Source of the DNA: Burkholderiaceae bacterium
GTDB taxonomy: Bacteria; Pseudomonadota; Gammaproteobacteria; Burkholderiales; Burkholderiaceae_E
Length of the DNA stretch: 64,000 bases
Assembly: GCA_023954045.1 (NCBI GenBank)
Contig: JAMLIR010000006.1
Location: 62,001-126,000, forward strand
Direction: 5' to 3'
In this document: positions 26,673 through 35,445 of the stretch, one piece after another
Numbering within the stretch: position 1 is the first letter of the stretch
Layout: each line of letters opens with the position of its first letter
Notes under the pieces: generated by a model
What the model saw: the letters and a program-made list of their open reading frames with translations, nothing else
What the model was told of the DNA's origin: nothing
Database searches by the model: none
Position numbers and translations under genes: made by a program

Positions 26673-27665
26673 ATGACCGGATCGCTCCCGACCGCGCTGC
26701 GGCGCCTTGCGCTGCGGCGCCTTGCGCTGCGTCGCCGGCGCCAGGCGGCCGCCGCGCTCGCGAGCGCGGCCCTGCTGGCCGCGGCACCGGATGTCGGCGC
26801 CGAGACGGCGCACGAGCTGGTCGAGACCGCGATGCGCCACGAGGAGGGCAACGGCGTGCCGCGCAGCCTCGCGCGTGCCTACGAGCTGTACTGCGAAGCC
26901 GCGCGGGCCGGTTCGCCCGAGGCGCTGATGCGCATCGGCTGGATGTACGCGCAGGGACGCGGCCGCCCCCGCGACGCCTCGATCGCCGAGACGCTGTTCC
27001 GGCGTGCCGCCGGAGCCGAGAGCGACTTGCGCGATCGCCTTCCCGACTGCCTGCAACCGCCCTACCAGATCGTCGCCTACGACGAACCCGAGCCCGAACC
27101 CGCCCGGCTCCTGGCACGCGCCCCCGCGACGGCGACGGCGGCGCTGCAGCTGCCCGACCTGCTCGCCGACTACCCGGCCCTGCAGCGAGGCAAGCTGGCC
27201 GGGACGGTCGTCGCCCTGGCGCGCGAGCATCGCCTCGACCCTCGCCTCGTGCTCGCGGTGATGCGCACCGAGTCCAACTTCGACCCGAACGCCCGCTCGC
27301 CGAAGAACGCGCAGGGCCTGATGCAGCTGCTGCCCGAGACCGCGGAACGCTTCGCGGTCCGCAACGCGTTCGACCCGGTGCAGAACCTGCGCGGCGGCAT
27401 GCGTTACCTGCAGTGGCTTCTCGCGTACTTCCGCGGCGACGTCACGCTGGCGCTGGCCGGCTACAACGCCGGGGAAAGGGCGGTCGACCGCCATCGCGGC
27501 GTGCCGCCGTACCCCGAGACGCGTGACTATGTGCAGCGGATCCGCGCGCTGTACCCCCACGACCGGCATCCGTTCGACGCGCGGGTGACCGAGCCCCCGC
27601 CGTGGCTGCCCTTGCACGAGGCGCCACGGACCGCAATCAGGCGTGCGTCCTACCCGGCCGACTGA
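26673..27665 (+). CDS. Lytic transglycosylase (SLT domain) with Sel1-like repeat
   Basis: This 330-residue periplasmic enzyme cleaves peptidoglycan glycan strands. An arginine-rich N-terminus and a hydrophobic segment (about 24-42, ending DVGAE) form a long signal peptide. A Sel1-like repeat follows (EGNGVPRSLARAYELYCEAAR...GWMYAQGRG), then the SLT domain with catalytic Glu200 in VMRTESNFDP, AQGLMQLLPETA and LALAGYNAGERAVDRHRGVPPYPET. AGGAAAGG lies just before ATG 26673. The gene sits between the Ig-protein genes and the type I secretion genes, so it may open the wall for assembly of that machine. A 15-bp direct duplication (26700-26729) encodes the LRRLALRRLAL sequence in the leader. Confidence 0.85.
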   Translation: MTGSLPTALRRLALRRLALRRRRQAAAALASAALLAAAPDVGAETAHELVETAMRHEEGNGVPRSLARAYELYCEAARAGSPEALMRIGWMYAQGRGRPRDASIAETLFRRAAGAESDLRDRLPDCLQPPYQIVAYDEPEPEPARLLARAPATATAALQLPDLLADYPALQRGKLAGTVVALAREHRLDPRLVLAVMRTESNFDPNARSPKNAQGLMQLLPETAERFAVRNAFDPVQNLRGGMRYLQWLLAYFRGDVTLALAGYNAGERAVDRHRGVPPYPETRDYVQRIRALYPHDRHPFDARVTEPPPWLPLHEAPRTAIRRASYPAD

Positions 27666-27684
27666 GCTCGCCCAACGCCACGCT

Positions 27685-27700
27685 GTTGCGTCGCCGCAAC
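27685..27700 (+). terminator. Short hairpin after the lytic transglycosylase
   Basis: GTTGCG-TCGC-CGCAAC forms a perfect 6-bp stem with a 4-base loop, 20 bp after the stop. It may partly terminate before the secretion operon. The evidence is weak because there is no U-tract. Confidence 0.3.
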
Positions 27701-27860
27701 CCGCCGGCAACGTTCGCTGCCGGGTATCGCGTCGCTGCAACCGATAATGCGGTCAGGACGGCGACCGGGAGGCTCTTCGCCTAGCCTGTCGTCCATGCCG
27801 CCGCCGGCCGCAAGCCCAGCCCCGCATGCCGGCCCTGCGCCCAGGAAAGCAATCGTCTTC

Positions 27861-29060
27861 ATGCGGATCGCCGCCATCGTCGTAGCCAGTCTCATCGCGC
27901 CCTGCACCGCCGCGTCCGCCGCATCGCTCGCCGACGTGGTCCGGGCGGCACTGTCGAGCTACCCGGCGATCGCCGCCGCCCAGGCGAACCGCGAAGTCGC
28001 GCGCTTCGACGCCGACCGGGCGCGCGCGCTGCACTATCCGACGGTCGACCTGCTGGGCACCCGGCGGCTCGCCGGCACGGCGCGCAACCTCGCGCAGCCT
28101 CGGGTGCGGATGAACGTCTGGGCGTCGGGCGGCATCGAGGCGACCATCGAGCGCGAAACCCTGCGCGAGGGCGCGCTCGCCAGCCGTGAGCTCGTAACCC
28201 GCGAGGACGTCGCCTTCGACGCGGCGCAGGCCTACCTGCGGCTGCTGCGCGGCGTGCGCACGCTCGAGGCGACCCGGCGCAGCCTCGAGCGCCACGAGGC
28301 GCTGGTCAAGGACTTCGAATCGATCGCGTCGATCGACGTCGGCCGGCGCTACGACCTGGTGCAGGCCCGCACGCGCCTCGAGCAGGTGCGCCTGCAAATG
28401 TCCGAGCGCGAAGCCGAGATCGGCGCGGCGCGCGAGGCGCTCGCGCGCTTCTACGCGCAACCGATCGCGGCAAGGGACCTGAGCCTGCCGGTTCCGCCGC
28501 CCGAACCCGCGCCCGGCGCGACACAGGCCGCGCTGGCCGATCACCCGTCGGTGGTGGCCGCGAAGCGCGAGGTGCAGGTCGCCGAAGCCGACATCCGCGT
28601 GACCCGCGCCGACCGCATGCCCCGTCTGGACGTCGAGTCCACGCTGGGCAACGAGAGCGCCACGCAGCTGGTGGTGTCCTGGCCGGCATTCGACCTGGCG
28701 CGCGGGGCGGCCGAACAGTCGGCGCAGGCTTCGCTGGTCGGCGCGCGCGCGCGCCTCGAGGAGGAACAGCGGGTGATCGAGGAGCGTCATCGAACGGCGC
28801 TCCAGGACTACCAGGCGGCCGCGCGGCGCGAGGCCGTGTCGCACGGCCAGATCGGCCTGGCCGAGGAGCTCGTCGACGTCTATCGGGAGCAGTTCCGGAT
28901 CGGCCGCCGCAACCTGCTCGACCTGCTGAACGCGTTCAACGAACTGTCGAGCGCCGAGCTGACCTTCGAGTCCGCGCGCGTCGACAAGGTGCTCGCGCGC
29001 TACCGGATGGAATACGCGCTGGGCCACCTGGCCGCCCTCTTCGATCGGAAATCCCCATGA
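27861..29060 (+). CDS. TolC-family outer-membrane channel of a type I secretion system
   Basis: This 399-residue outer-membrane efflux protein has a signal peptide (MRIAAIVVASLIAPCTAASA) and the long heptad-rich helices of TolC/LapE proteins. Family phrases include SLADVVRAALSSYPAIAAAQ near the N-terminus and LAEELVDVYREQFRIGRRNLLDLLNAFNEL near the C-terminus. ATG 27861 is chosen for its signal peptide and the AGGAAAG upstream. A longer open frame from 27747 would add a Pro-rich leader without signal character. The stop overlaps the start of the ABC transporter gene (ATGA). It should be the trans-periplasmic exit duct for the adjacent substrates. Confidence 0.87.
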   Translation: MRIAAIVVASLIAPCTAASAASLADVVRAALSSYPAIAAAQANREVARFDADRARALHYPTVDLLGTRRLAGTARNLAQPRVRMNVWASGGIEATIERETLREGALASRELVTREDVAFDAAQAYLRLLRGVRTLEATRRSLERHEALVKDFESIASIDVGRRYDLVQARTRLEQVRLQMSEREAEIGAAREALARFYAQPIAARDLSLPVPPPEPAPGATQAALADHPSVVAAKREVQVAEADIRVTRADRMPRLDVESTLGNESATQLVVSWPAFDLARGAAEQSAQASLVGARARLEEEQRVIEERHRTALQDYQAAARREAVSHGQIGLAEELVDVYREQFRIGRRNLLDLLNAFNELSSAELTFESARVDKVLARYRMEYALGHLAALFDRKSP

Positions 29061-31183
29061 ACGCGAACGACGCTCCGATCGGCAACGCCGCACAGCCCGA
29101 CGACCTGCTCGACGGCCTGGCCCGGCTGGCACGCATCGCGGGACGTCCGCTATCGCCGACCGCGTTGCGGGCGCAGTGCACGCGCGGGCGCGACGGCGGG
29201 CTCAACCTCGACGCGCTGCGCGGCGCGCTGGCGGCGAGCGGACTCGACTTCGCGCGCGGCGAGGCACCCCTGGCGCAACTCGGGCGCGATGGGCTCCCCG
29301 CGCTCGTGGCGCTCGAAGACGGCCGGCACCGGCTCGTCGAAAATCCCGCCGACCTGCGTTCGGCCGGGCTCGAGGGCGCTTACGCGGGGCACTTCTACCG
29401 CGTGACGCCGCGGCCCGGCCCCGACATGCGCTCGGAGATCCCGGCGCGGCGCAACGCGCGGGCGTGGTTCTGGCGCGTGCTGTGGGGGCTGCGCGGGTAC
29501 TACATCCACGTCGCCCTGGCCACGCTGCTGGTCAACGTGCTGTCGATCGCGGTCTCGCTGTACGTGATGAACGTCTACGACCGCGTCGTGCCCAACCGCA
29601 CCTACGAGACGCTGTGGGTGCTGACGATCGGCACGATCGGCGCGCTGGTGTTCGACTTCGTCGCGCGCACCTTGCGCGCATGGCTGGCCGACACCGCCGG
29701 CAAGCGCGCCGACCTCGAGATCAGCGCGGGCCTGTTCCGTCGCCTGCTCGGCATCCAGCTGATCCAGAAGCCGCCCTCGTCCGGGGCGTTCGTCAGCAAC
29801 CTTCGCGACTTCGAGGCGATCCGCGAAGTGCTCACGTCGGCCACGCTGACGGCGCTGATCGACCTGCCGTTCTTCCTGCTCTTCGTGGCGGTGATCGCCG
29901 CGATTGCGCCCCCGCTGGCGATCGTGCCGCTGGTGGCGATCGTCGCCGTGGTGATCGTCGGGGCGCTGGTGCAGGCGCCGCTCGCGCGCAGCATCCGCGA
30001 TTCGATGAAGGAGAGCTCGCAGCGCCAGGGGCTGGCGGTCGAAACCGTCGAGGGGCTCGAGACGCTCAAGGTCAACAACGCGCAGGCGCACGCGCAGCAG
30101 CGCTGGGAGTGGTACACGGAAACCGTGGCGCTGGCGTCGATGAAGTCGCGCAACCTGTCGAACCTCGTGATCAATGCGACGTCGACGCTGCAGCAACTGT
30201 CCACCGTGGCCACTGTCGTGATCGGCGTCTACCTGATCCACGACGGGCGGTTGTCGATGGGCGGCCTGATCGGCGCGGTGATCCTGTGCGGCCGCGCGAT
30301 CGCGCCGCTCGCGCAGGTGGCGGGCCTGGCGGTGCGGCTGCAGCAGGCCCGCACGGCCTTCGACGGCCTGCAGGCGCTGATCGACAAGACCAGCGAGCGC
30401 GACCCGGAGCGCAGCTACCTGAGCCTGCAGTCGGTGCGTGGCGACATCGGCTTCTCGGGCGTCGACTTCAGCCACGATCCCCAGGGCAGCACGCTGTTTC
30501 GCGGGCTGAACCTGTCGATCCGCGCCGGCGAGCGCGTGGCGATCCTCGGTCGCACCGGCAGCGGCAAGTCGACGCTGCTGCGGCTGGCCGCCGGGCTGTA
30601 CACGCCGGGCGCCGGGCTGGTGACGCTGGACGGCATCGACCTGCGGCAGATCGACCCGGCCGACCTGCGCGCCAGCGTCGGACTGCTGCCGCAGGACGCG
30701 CGCCTGTTCCTCGGATCGCTGCGCGAGAATCTCGACATGGCGCGCGCGGACCGCTCGCGCGACGACTCGCGGCTGCTCGAGGTGCTGCGCCAGTTCGGCC
30801 TCGACCGGTTCATCGCCCAGCACCCGCGCGGCATCGACATGCCGCTCGGCGAGGACGGCCTCGGGCTGTCGGGCGGGCAGAAGCGCCTCGTGTGCCTCGC
30901 GCGCATGGCGCTGCGCGACCCGGCGGTCGCGCTGCTCGACGAGCCCACCAGCGGGCTCGACCCCGGCACCGAGCAGCAGATCCTGCACTCGATTGCGCAG
31001 TGGGCACGCAACGGCCGCGAGCGCACGCTGGTCGTGGTCACCCACCGTCCGCAGGTCCTGGAGATCGTCGACCGCATCGTCGTCGTCGAGCAGGGCCGCA
31101 TCATCGTCGACGGCCCTCGCGCCCGCGTGGTGGAGCAACTGCAGAAGGGCATCAGCGTGCCGGCAGCGGAGGTGCAGACGTGA
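29057..31183 (+). CDS. Type I secretion ABC transporter (LapB/RtxB-like) with degenerate C39 domain
   Basis: This 708-residue inner-membrane exporter has three parts. Residues 1-130 form a peptidase-C39-like domain (LARIAGRPLSPTALRAQC) without an evident catalytic Cys/His set, as in LapB-type systems that do not cleave substrates. About 150-430 is the six-helix transmembrane domain (SLYVMNVYDRVVPNRTYETLW). About 460-700 is the ATPase: Walker A GRTGSGKST at about 498-506, signature LSGGQKR, Walker B VALLDEPTSGLD and switch VVVTHRP. Overlaps at both ends couple it to the TolC-like and HlyD-like genes. It likely exports the Ig-repeat proteins at 20611-26613. Confidence 0.9.
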   Translation: MNANDAPIGNAAQPDDLLDGLARLARIAGRPLSPTALRAQCTRGRDGGLNLDALRGALAASGLDFARGEAPLAQLGRDGLPALVALEDGRHRLVENPADLRSAGLEGAYAGHFYRVTPRPGPDMRSEIPARRNARAWFWRVLWGLRGYYIHVALATLLVNVLSIAVSLYVMNVYDRVVPNRTYETLWVLTIGTIGALVFDFVARTLRAWLADTAGKRADLEISAGLFRRLLGIQLIQKPPSSGAFVSNLRDFEAIREVLTSATLTALIDLPFFLLFVAVIAAIAPPLAIVPLVAIVAVVIVGALVQAPLARSIRDSMKESSQRQGLAVETVEGLETLKVNNAQAHAQQRWEWYTETVALASMKSRNLSNLVINATSTLQQLSTVATVVIGVYLIHDGRLSMGGLIGAVILCGRAIAPLAQVAGLAVRLQQARTAFDGLQALIDKTSERDPERSYLSLQSVRGDIGFSGVDFSHDPQGSTLFRGLNLSIRAGERVAILGRTGSGKSTLLRLAAGLYTPGAGLVTLDGIDLRQIDPADLRASVGLLPQDARLFLGSLRENLDMARADRSRDDSRLLEVLRQFGLDRFIAQHPRGIDMPLGEDGLGLSGGQKRLVCLARMALRDPAVALLDEPTSGLDPGTEQQILHSIAQWARNGRERTLVVVTHRPQVLEIVDRIVVVEQGRIIVDGPRARVVEQLQKGISVPAAEVQT

Positions 31184-32373
31184 GCCTCGGCGCACTGAAG
31201 GGCCGGGAGCGTCCGTGGCTCGCGTTCACGTCGATCGCGCTGATGTGCGCGGTCGTCGGAGGGTTCCTGTGGTGGGCCTCGGCTTCCGAGCTCGAGGAGG
31301 TCACCCGCGGACAGGGTCGCGTCGTGCCGTCGAGCAAGGAGCAGGTGATCCAGAGCCTGGATCCGGGCGTGCTCACCGAGATGCTGGTGCGCGAAGGCGA
31401 CACGGTGGAAAAGGACCAGCTGCTATTGCGCATCGACGACACGCGCGCCGGCGCGATGCTGCGCGAATTGCAGGCGAAGACGCACGCGCTCGCGGCCTCG
31501 GCCGCGCGCGCACGCGCCGAGGCCTACGGCGGCAGGCTCGAGTTCCCGGCGGAGGTGCGGGGTTCGCCCGACCTGATCCGGCGCGAGACCGAGGCCTACA
31601 ACGCGCGCCGCCGCGCGCTCGAGGACAGCGTCGAGAGCTTGCGCCGCGGCATGGCGCTGCTCGACCGCGAGATCGAGATCACCGAACCGATGGTGGGCCG
31701 CGGGCTCGTCTCCGAGGTCGAGCTGCTGCGCCTGAAGCGCCAGCGCAACGACCTGGCCCTGCAGCTGTCCGACCGGCAGAACAAGTTCCGCACCGACGCC
31801 GCCACCGACCTGATCAAGTTCGAGTCCGAGCTCGCGCAGGCGCGCGAGACGCTGGTCGCGCGCGCCGACGCCGCGCAGCGCACCGAGATCCGCTCGCCGA
31901 TGAAGGGGACCGTGAAGAGCATCACGGTGACCACGATCGGCGGAGTCGTCCAGGCCGGCCAGGAGATCATGGCGATCGTACCGACCGAGGACACGCTGGT
32001 GATCGAGGCCTACGTGCGGCCGGCCGACGTGGCGTTCATCCACCCGGGACAGAAGGCCGTGGTCAAGATCAGCGCCTACGACTACGCGATCTACGGTGGG
32101 CTGGAAGGCACCGTGGAGAACATCAGCCCCGACACGCTGCGCGACGAGCGCCGGATTGCGACCCCGGTCGCCGACGTGGCGGACGAGGCGAACTCGTACT
32201 ACCGGGTACGGGTGCGCACGAAGACCAACTCGCTTGCCACGCCCGCCGGACGACTGCTGCCGATCATTCCGGGCATGACGGCAACCGTGGAAATGCTGAC
32301 CGGCCGCAAGACCGTGCTGCAGTACCTGATCAAGCCGCTTAACCGGGCGAGCGAGGCGCTTCGCGAAAGATAG
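31180..32373 (+). CDS. HlyD/LapC-family type I secretion membrane-fusion protein
   Basis: This 397-residue periplasmic adaptor has one N-terminal transmembrane helix (about 14-34) and the HlyD signature GRVVPSSKEQVIQSLDPGVL followed by MLVREGDTVEKDQLLLRID. Long alpha-hairpin segments (about 90-215) precede a beta-barrel or lipoyl-like return (TEIRSPMKGTVKSITVTTIGG and VQAGQEIMAIVP). Translation starts at GTG 31180, overlapping the transporter stop as GTGA. A very long in-frame extension through the transporter gene was rejected. It bridges the ABC transporter and the outer-membrane channel. Confidence 0.9.
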   Translation: MSLGALKGRERPWLAFTSIALMCAVVGGFLWWASASELEEVTRGQGRVVPSSKEQVIQSLDPGVLTEMLVREGDTVEKDQLLLRIDDTRAGAMLRELQAKTHALAASAARARAEAYGGRLEFPAEVRGSPDLIRRETEAYNARRRALEDSVESLRRGMALLDREIEITEPMVGRGLVSEVELLRLKRQRNDLALQLSDRQNKFRTDAATDLIKFESELAQARETLVARADAAQRTEIRSPMKGTVKSITVTTIGGVVQAGQEIMAIVPTEDTLVIEAYVRPADVAFIHPGQKAVVKISAYDYAIYGGLEGTVENISPDTLRDERRIATPVADVADEANSYYRVRVRTKTNSLATPAGRLLPIIPGMTATVEMLTGRKTVLQYLIKPLNRASEALRER

Positions 32374-32510
32374 ATAGCGCGCGACGATTTTCTGGAATGC
32401 GTCACGGTAATTCGGCCGCGTTACCTCTAGACTGCCCGGCAGTTGGCGCCACGGCCTCGGGTGCCGCCATTCCTCTACCGATTGCGAGGCCTGCCCTGAG
32501 GGGGATCGAA

Positions 32511-33758
32511 ATGTACCTGGATCGTCTGCCTGGCTGGATGCGAAGCAGCGTCGCGGCCGGTGTCCTGGCTCTTGCGGTGGCCGGCTGCGGCGGCGGTGGT
32601 GGCAGCAGCAGCGGCGGTGGCGGCGGAGGTGGCGGAGGCGGAAACCCGCCGCCGACCCCGGTGGCCGTGGCATCGATCACGCTGCCGGCCGACAACGGCA
32701 TCGCGTTCGTCGGGGCCGCCAAATCGATCCCCGCGGTCGTCAAGGGCGCCGACGGCTCGACACTGACCGACCGCACCATCTCGTGGACCTCGAGCAACAC
32801 CGCCATCGCGACCGTGGGCGCCACCGGGGCCCCGGGTGCGGCGACCGGGGTGGCCGAAGGCACCGCGGTACTCACTGCCACCGTCGAGGGCAAGTCCGCG
32901 ACGATGACGGTGTACGTGCGCAAGACCCCGACCGACCTGGCCGGGTACAAGGCGCTGTTCCCGTTCGTCGCGCAGAGCGGCAGCTTCGTCGTGGCCTCGG
33001 ACATCAGCCAGGCCTACAGCGATGCGCGGCTCGACCAACTGCTCAAGTCGTGGAACTTCTTCCAGGGCTTCTTCCCCAAGCAGCCCGGGGGCTGGGCGGA
33101 GATGTACTACACGTGGGACTCCGCGATCGTGTCGAACCAGGGCGGTACGGCTTGCCCGTCAGCGGCCCTGGCAGACCTCGAAGGTCGGTTGTTGCGGACC
33201 TGCTACGAGGCGGGTACGACCACCAATAGCTTCCTGGTCGCGCCCGACCTCGACGCAGCCACCGGGGTAGTCAGCATCGACAATGCGACCGCCCTGGCGA
33301 CCGTGAGCCAGTCGTTCATGGACGCGATCACTGCTTCCGACAGCTACAAGTGGCCGTGGCTCTGGGAAGGCCTGAGCACCGCGTTCAGGTCCGGCGACTT
33401 CGCCAACGGACCATACACGATGCGCGCGCTGACCGACCCCGAGCGCACCGCGTTCAAGCAGGCGCAGACTGCCGGCACGCTGTTGACGCTGCCTGACCTG
33501 GTCGCCCTGACCCGCGACCGCGGCACTCCGCCGACCGGAACCTGGTTCGCGCAGGAAACGATCGCGGAACCGCAGGCGTCCGTACTGCTCAACTACCTAT
33601 TCATCAACAACCAGACGGTGGTCAAGGACCTGTTCGCGGCGATCGATGCGGGCACCGTTACGAGCAGCGCCGATGCGTTCGCGTTCGTGCTGACCGGCAT
33701 CGGCAAGACGGCGGATCAACTCGATACCGCCTACAAGGCCTACGGCGCGTCGCTGTAG
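32511..33758 (+). CDS. Secreted lipoprotein with Gly-rich linker and Ig-like (Big_2) domain
   Basis: This 415-residue lipoprotein has a lipobox at LAVAGC (Cys26) followed by a Gly/Ser-rich linker (about 27-44). Residues about 50-135 form a Big_2-type Ig fold (AVVKGADGSTLTDRTISWTSSNTAIATV...GTAVLTATVEGKSATMTVYV). The remaining 280 residues form an unfamiliar, aromatic-rich domain (DISQAYSDARLDQLLKSWNFFQGFF, MYYTWDSAIVSNQGGTACPS) with two cysteines and no recognised catalytic motif. ATG 32511 has a GAGGGGGA ribosome site; upstream in-frame residues lack signal character. It follows the type I secretion operon after 137 bp and ends at a strong hairpin. It may be an outer-membrane accessory of the adhesin or polysaccharide layer. 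Confidence 0.75.
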   Translation: MYLDRLPGWMRSSVAAGVLALAVAGCGGGGGSSSGGGGGGGGGGNPPPTPVAVASITLPADNGIAFVGAAKSIPAVVKGADGSTLTDRTISWTSSNTAIATVGATGAPGAATGVAEGTAVLTATVEGKSATMTVYVRKTPTDLAGYKALFPFVAQSGSFVVASDISQAYSDARLDQLLKSWNFFQGFFPKQPGGWAEMYYTWDSAIVSNQGGTACPSAALADLEGRLLRTCYEAGTTTNSFLVAPDLDAATGVVSIDNATALATVSQSFMDAITASDSYKWPWLWEGLSTAFRSGDFANGPYTMRALTDPERTAFKQAQTAGTLLTLPDLVALTRDRGTPPTGTWFAQETIAEPQASVLLNYLFINNQTVVKDLFAAIDAGTVTSSADAFAFVLTGIGKTADQLDTAYKAYGASL

Positions 33759-33763
33759 CGCGC

Positions 33764-33811
33764 ACTCCGGATCGCGGGGCACTAACGGCATTCGTGCCCC
33801 GCGATCGGAGT
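33764..33811 (+). terminator. Strong intrinsic-type hairpin after the lipoprotein gene
   Basis: ACTCC plus GATCGCGGGGCAC pairs with GTGCCCCGCGATC plus GGAGT. This gives 18 bp with a single bulged G and an 11-base loop, starting 6 bp after the stop at 33758. It is the strongest stem-loop I found in the window. No poly-U follows. Confidence 0.65.
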
Positions 33812-34105
33812 CCAGCACGTCGAACCCTCTCCTCTGCCCGTGGGATCCGCCCTGCTGTCGATCCCGCGACGTCGTGCCCTGGGGTCGCCGGTCGCAACAG
33901 TGGCGCTGCTCGGGCTCGCCTTCGTCGTGACGCACATGCTGAAGCTGCAGGGTTATCCCGAGCCATTGGGATTGCGCCAGCGCCACGCGATGGAGATTCG
34001 TGGTCGGCGTGATCCTCTTCATCGACGCGCGGCTCGGTTATCTCCAGGCCGAACCCGCGCGCGTGCCGGCGGTCGCGCCGGCGCCTGCCAGACGGACGTG
34101 AACGG
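33812..34105 (+). other. Non-coding stretch with a possible decayed membrane-protein fragment
   Basis: No convincing gene is present. A GTG-started frame at 33840 reads a hydrophobic segment (VATVALLGLAFVVTHMLKLQ). About 60 bases later another hydrophobic segment (FVVGVILFIDARLGYLQAEP) appears in the +1 frame, running to a stop near 34101. The two could be halves of one small membrane protein split by a frameshift. The evidence is weak, and the strand and identity remain unproven. Confidence 0.25.
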
Positions 34106-35422
34106 CTACGCGTAACGCCTGAACACCGGCTTCACCGGGCGCCCGCGCAGGTATTTCTCCGGCCCGTCCTCGAGCGCGCGGCGATACACGCGAAGCGCCT
34201 CGCCGGCGGCTTCGACCGTGGCGTCGATGTCCTTCTCGCTGTGCGACCAGCTGACGACGAACGACGGCGCGATCACGCCGCGTGCGACCATCTCCTGCAT
34301 GAACAGCGTCCGGAACAGCTGGCTTGGCTTCCTCTGCGCATCGCGCGTGCCGAACAGCAGGTTGCAGTCGCGACTTGCGACATCCACGTAGCCGACCAGA
34401 CCGTTATCGGCGACAACCCGGTCGAAGCCGGCGCGCAGTCGTGCGCCGCGCGCATACAGCGTCTCGATCACCGGATTGTCGCGATAAAAGCGCATCGTCG
34501 CGATCGCCGCGGCGAGGCCGTGGGTTTCGGCGCCGTGCGTCGTGGACATCAGGAACACGCGCTCGCGATCGTGGCCCATCCCGCCGAGCTTCATGATCTC
34601 GCGGCGGCCGGCAAGCGCCGACACCGAGAAACCGTTCGCCAGCGCCTTGCCGAAAGTGCTCAGGTCGGGCGTCACGCCGTAGACGTGCTGCGCACCGCGC
34701 AGGTGCCAGCGAAACCCGGTGATCATCTCGTCGAACACCAGCAGCGCGCCGTTGGCGTGCACGAGCGTCTTCAGCCGCTCGAGGTAGCCCGGCTGCGGCT
34801 CCTCGGTGCGCGCGGCCTCGAGCACCACGCAGGCGATCTGACCGGGGTGCTGCGCGAACAGCGCTTCGAGGCCCGCCAGGTCGTTGTAGCGGAATTTCGC
34901 CACCAGCCGCCGGATCGCCTCGGGAATGCCGGCGTTCATGTCGGTCGTGCCGATGAACCAGTCGCTGGTCGAGAAGAACGGGTGGTCGCCGCAGATCGCG
35001 ACCATGTCGCGGCCCGTGAAAGCCCGCGCCAGGCGCACCGCGGCGTCGACCGCGTGAGACCCGTCCTTGCAGAACTTGACCATCTCGGCCGCCGGAATCA
35101 GCGACTGAAGCATCTCGGCGGCCTCGACCTCGATCGGCGAAGGGCGCGTGAAGTTCAGTCCCCGCCCGAGTTCCCGGCGCGCCGCTTCGACCACCGGCGC
35201 GAACGCGTGCCCGAGCGTGACCGCCCGCAGGCCCATGCCGTACTCGACGAACTCGCGGCCATCGAGGTCCCAGGCATGGCAGCCGTCGCCGCGCACGATG
35301 AACGGCGGAGCCTCCTCGGGAAACTGGTCGTCGCCCTTGGCGTAGGTGTGGGCGCCGCCAGGAATCAGTTCATGGGCCCGCCGGCGCAGGGCCTCCGCGG
35401 GGGTCGATCGAAGCACGTCCAT
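34106..35422 (-). CDS. Class III PLP aminotransferase (glutamate-1-semialdehyde aminotransferase-like)
   Basis: This 438-residue fold-type I PLP enzyme is related to HemL. Landmarks are IPGGAHTYAKGDDQFPEEAPPF at the N-terminus, CKDGSHAVDAAVRLARAFTGRD, LLVFDEMITGFR, and the PLP-binding Lys259 in LSTFGKALANG. HemL in most bacteria is a single housekeeping copy away from polysaccharide genes. This version is the last gene of a leftward operon with a barrel-like protein (23 bp upstream) and a Gfo/Idh/MocA dehydrogenase. It therefore more likely transaminates a sugar or side-chain aldehyde than makes 5-aminolevulinate. The exact substrate is unknown. Confidence 0.8.
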   Translation of the reverse strand: MDVLRSTPAEALRRRAHELIPGGAHTYAKGDDQFPEEAPPFIVRGDGCHAWDLDGREFVEYGMGLRAVTLGHAFAPVVEAARRELGRGLNFTRPSPIEVEAAEMLQSLIPAAEMVKFCKDGSHAVDAAVRLARAFTGRDMVAICGDHPFFSTSDWFIGTTDMNAGIPEAIRRLVAKFRYNDLAGLEALFAQHPGQIACVVLEAARTEEPQPGYLERLKTLVHANGALLVFDEMITGFRWHLRGAQHVYGVTPDLSTFGKALANGFSVSALAGRREIMKLGGMGHDRERVFLMSTTHGAETHGLAAAIATMRFYRDNPVIETLYARGARLRAGFDRVVADNGLVGYVDVASRDCNLLFGTRDAQRKPSQLFRTLFMQEMVARGVIAPSFVVSWSHSEKDIDATVEAAGEALRVYRRALEDGPEKYLRGRPVKPVFRRYA

Positions 35423-35445
35423 CCTCGGGGTCCTTGCAGCGCCGA

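Noticed and set aside
20503..27117. A 2204-codon open frame on the minus strand across the Ig-protein genes
   Set aside because: It is antisense to strongly coding, repeat-rich plus-strand genes. Its translation is Arg/Gly/Asp-rich with no domain, an artefact of high-GC codon use.
34106..35422. Annotation of the class III aminotransferase as housekeeping hemL
   Set aside because: The active-site lysine context fits the family, but the operon context with sugar-type genes argues for a specialised role. Sequence alone does not prove aminomutase function.
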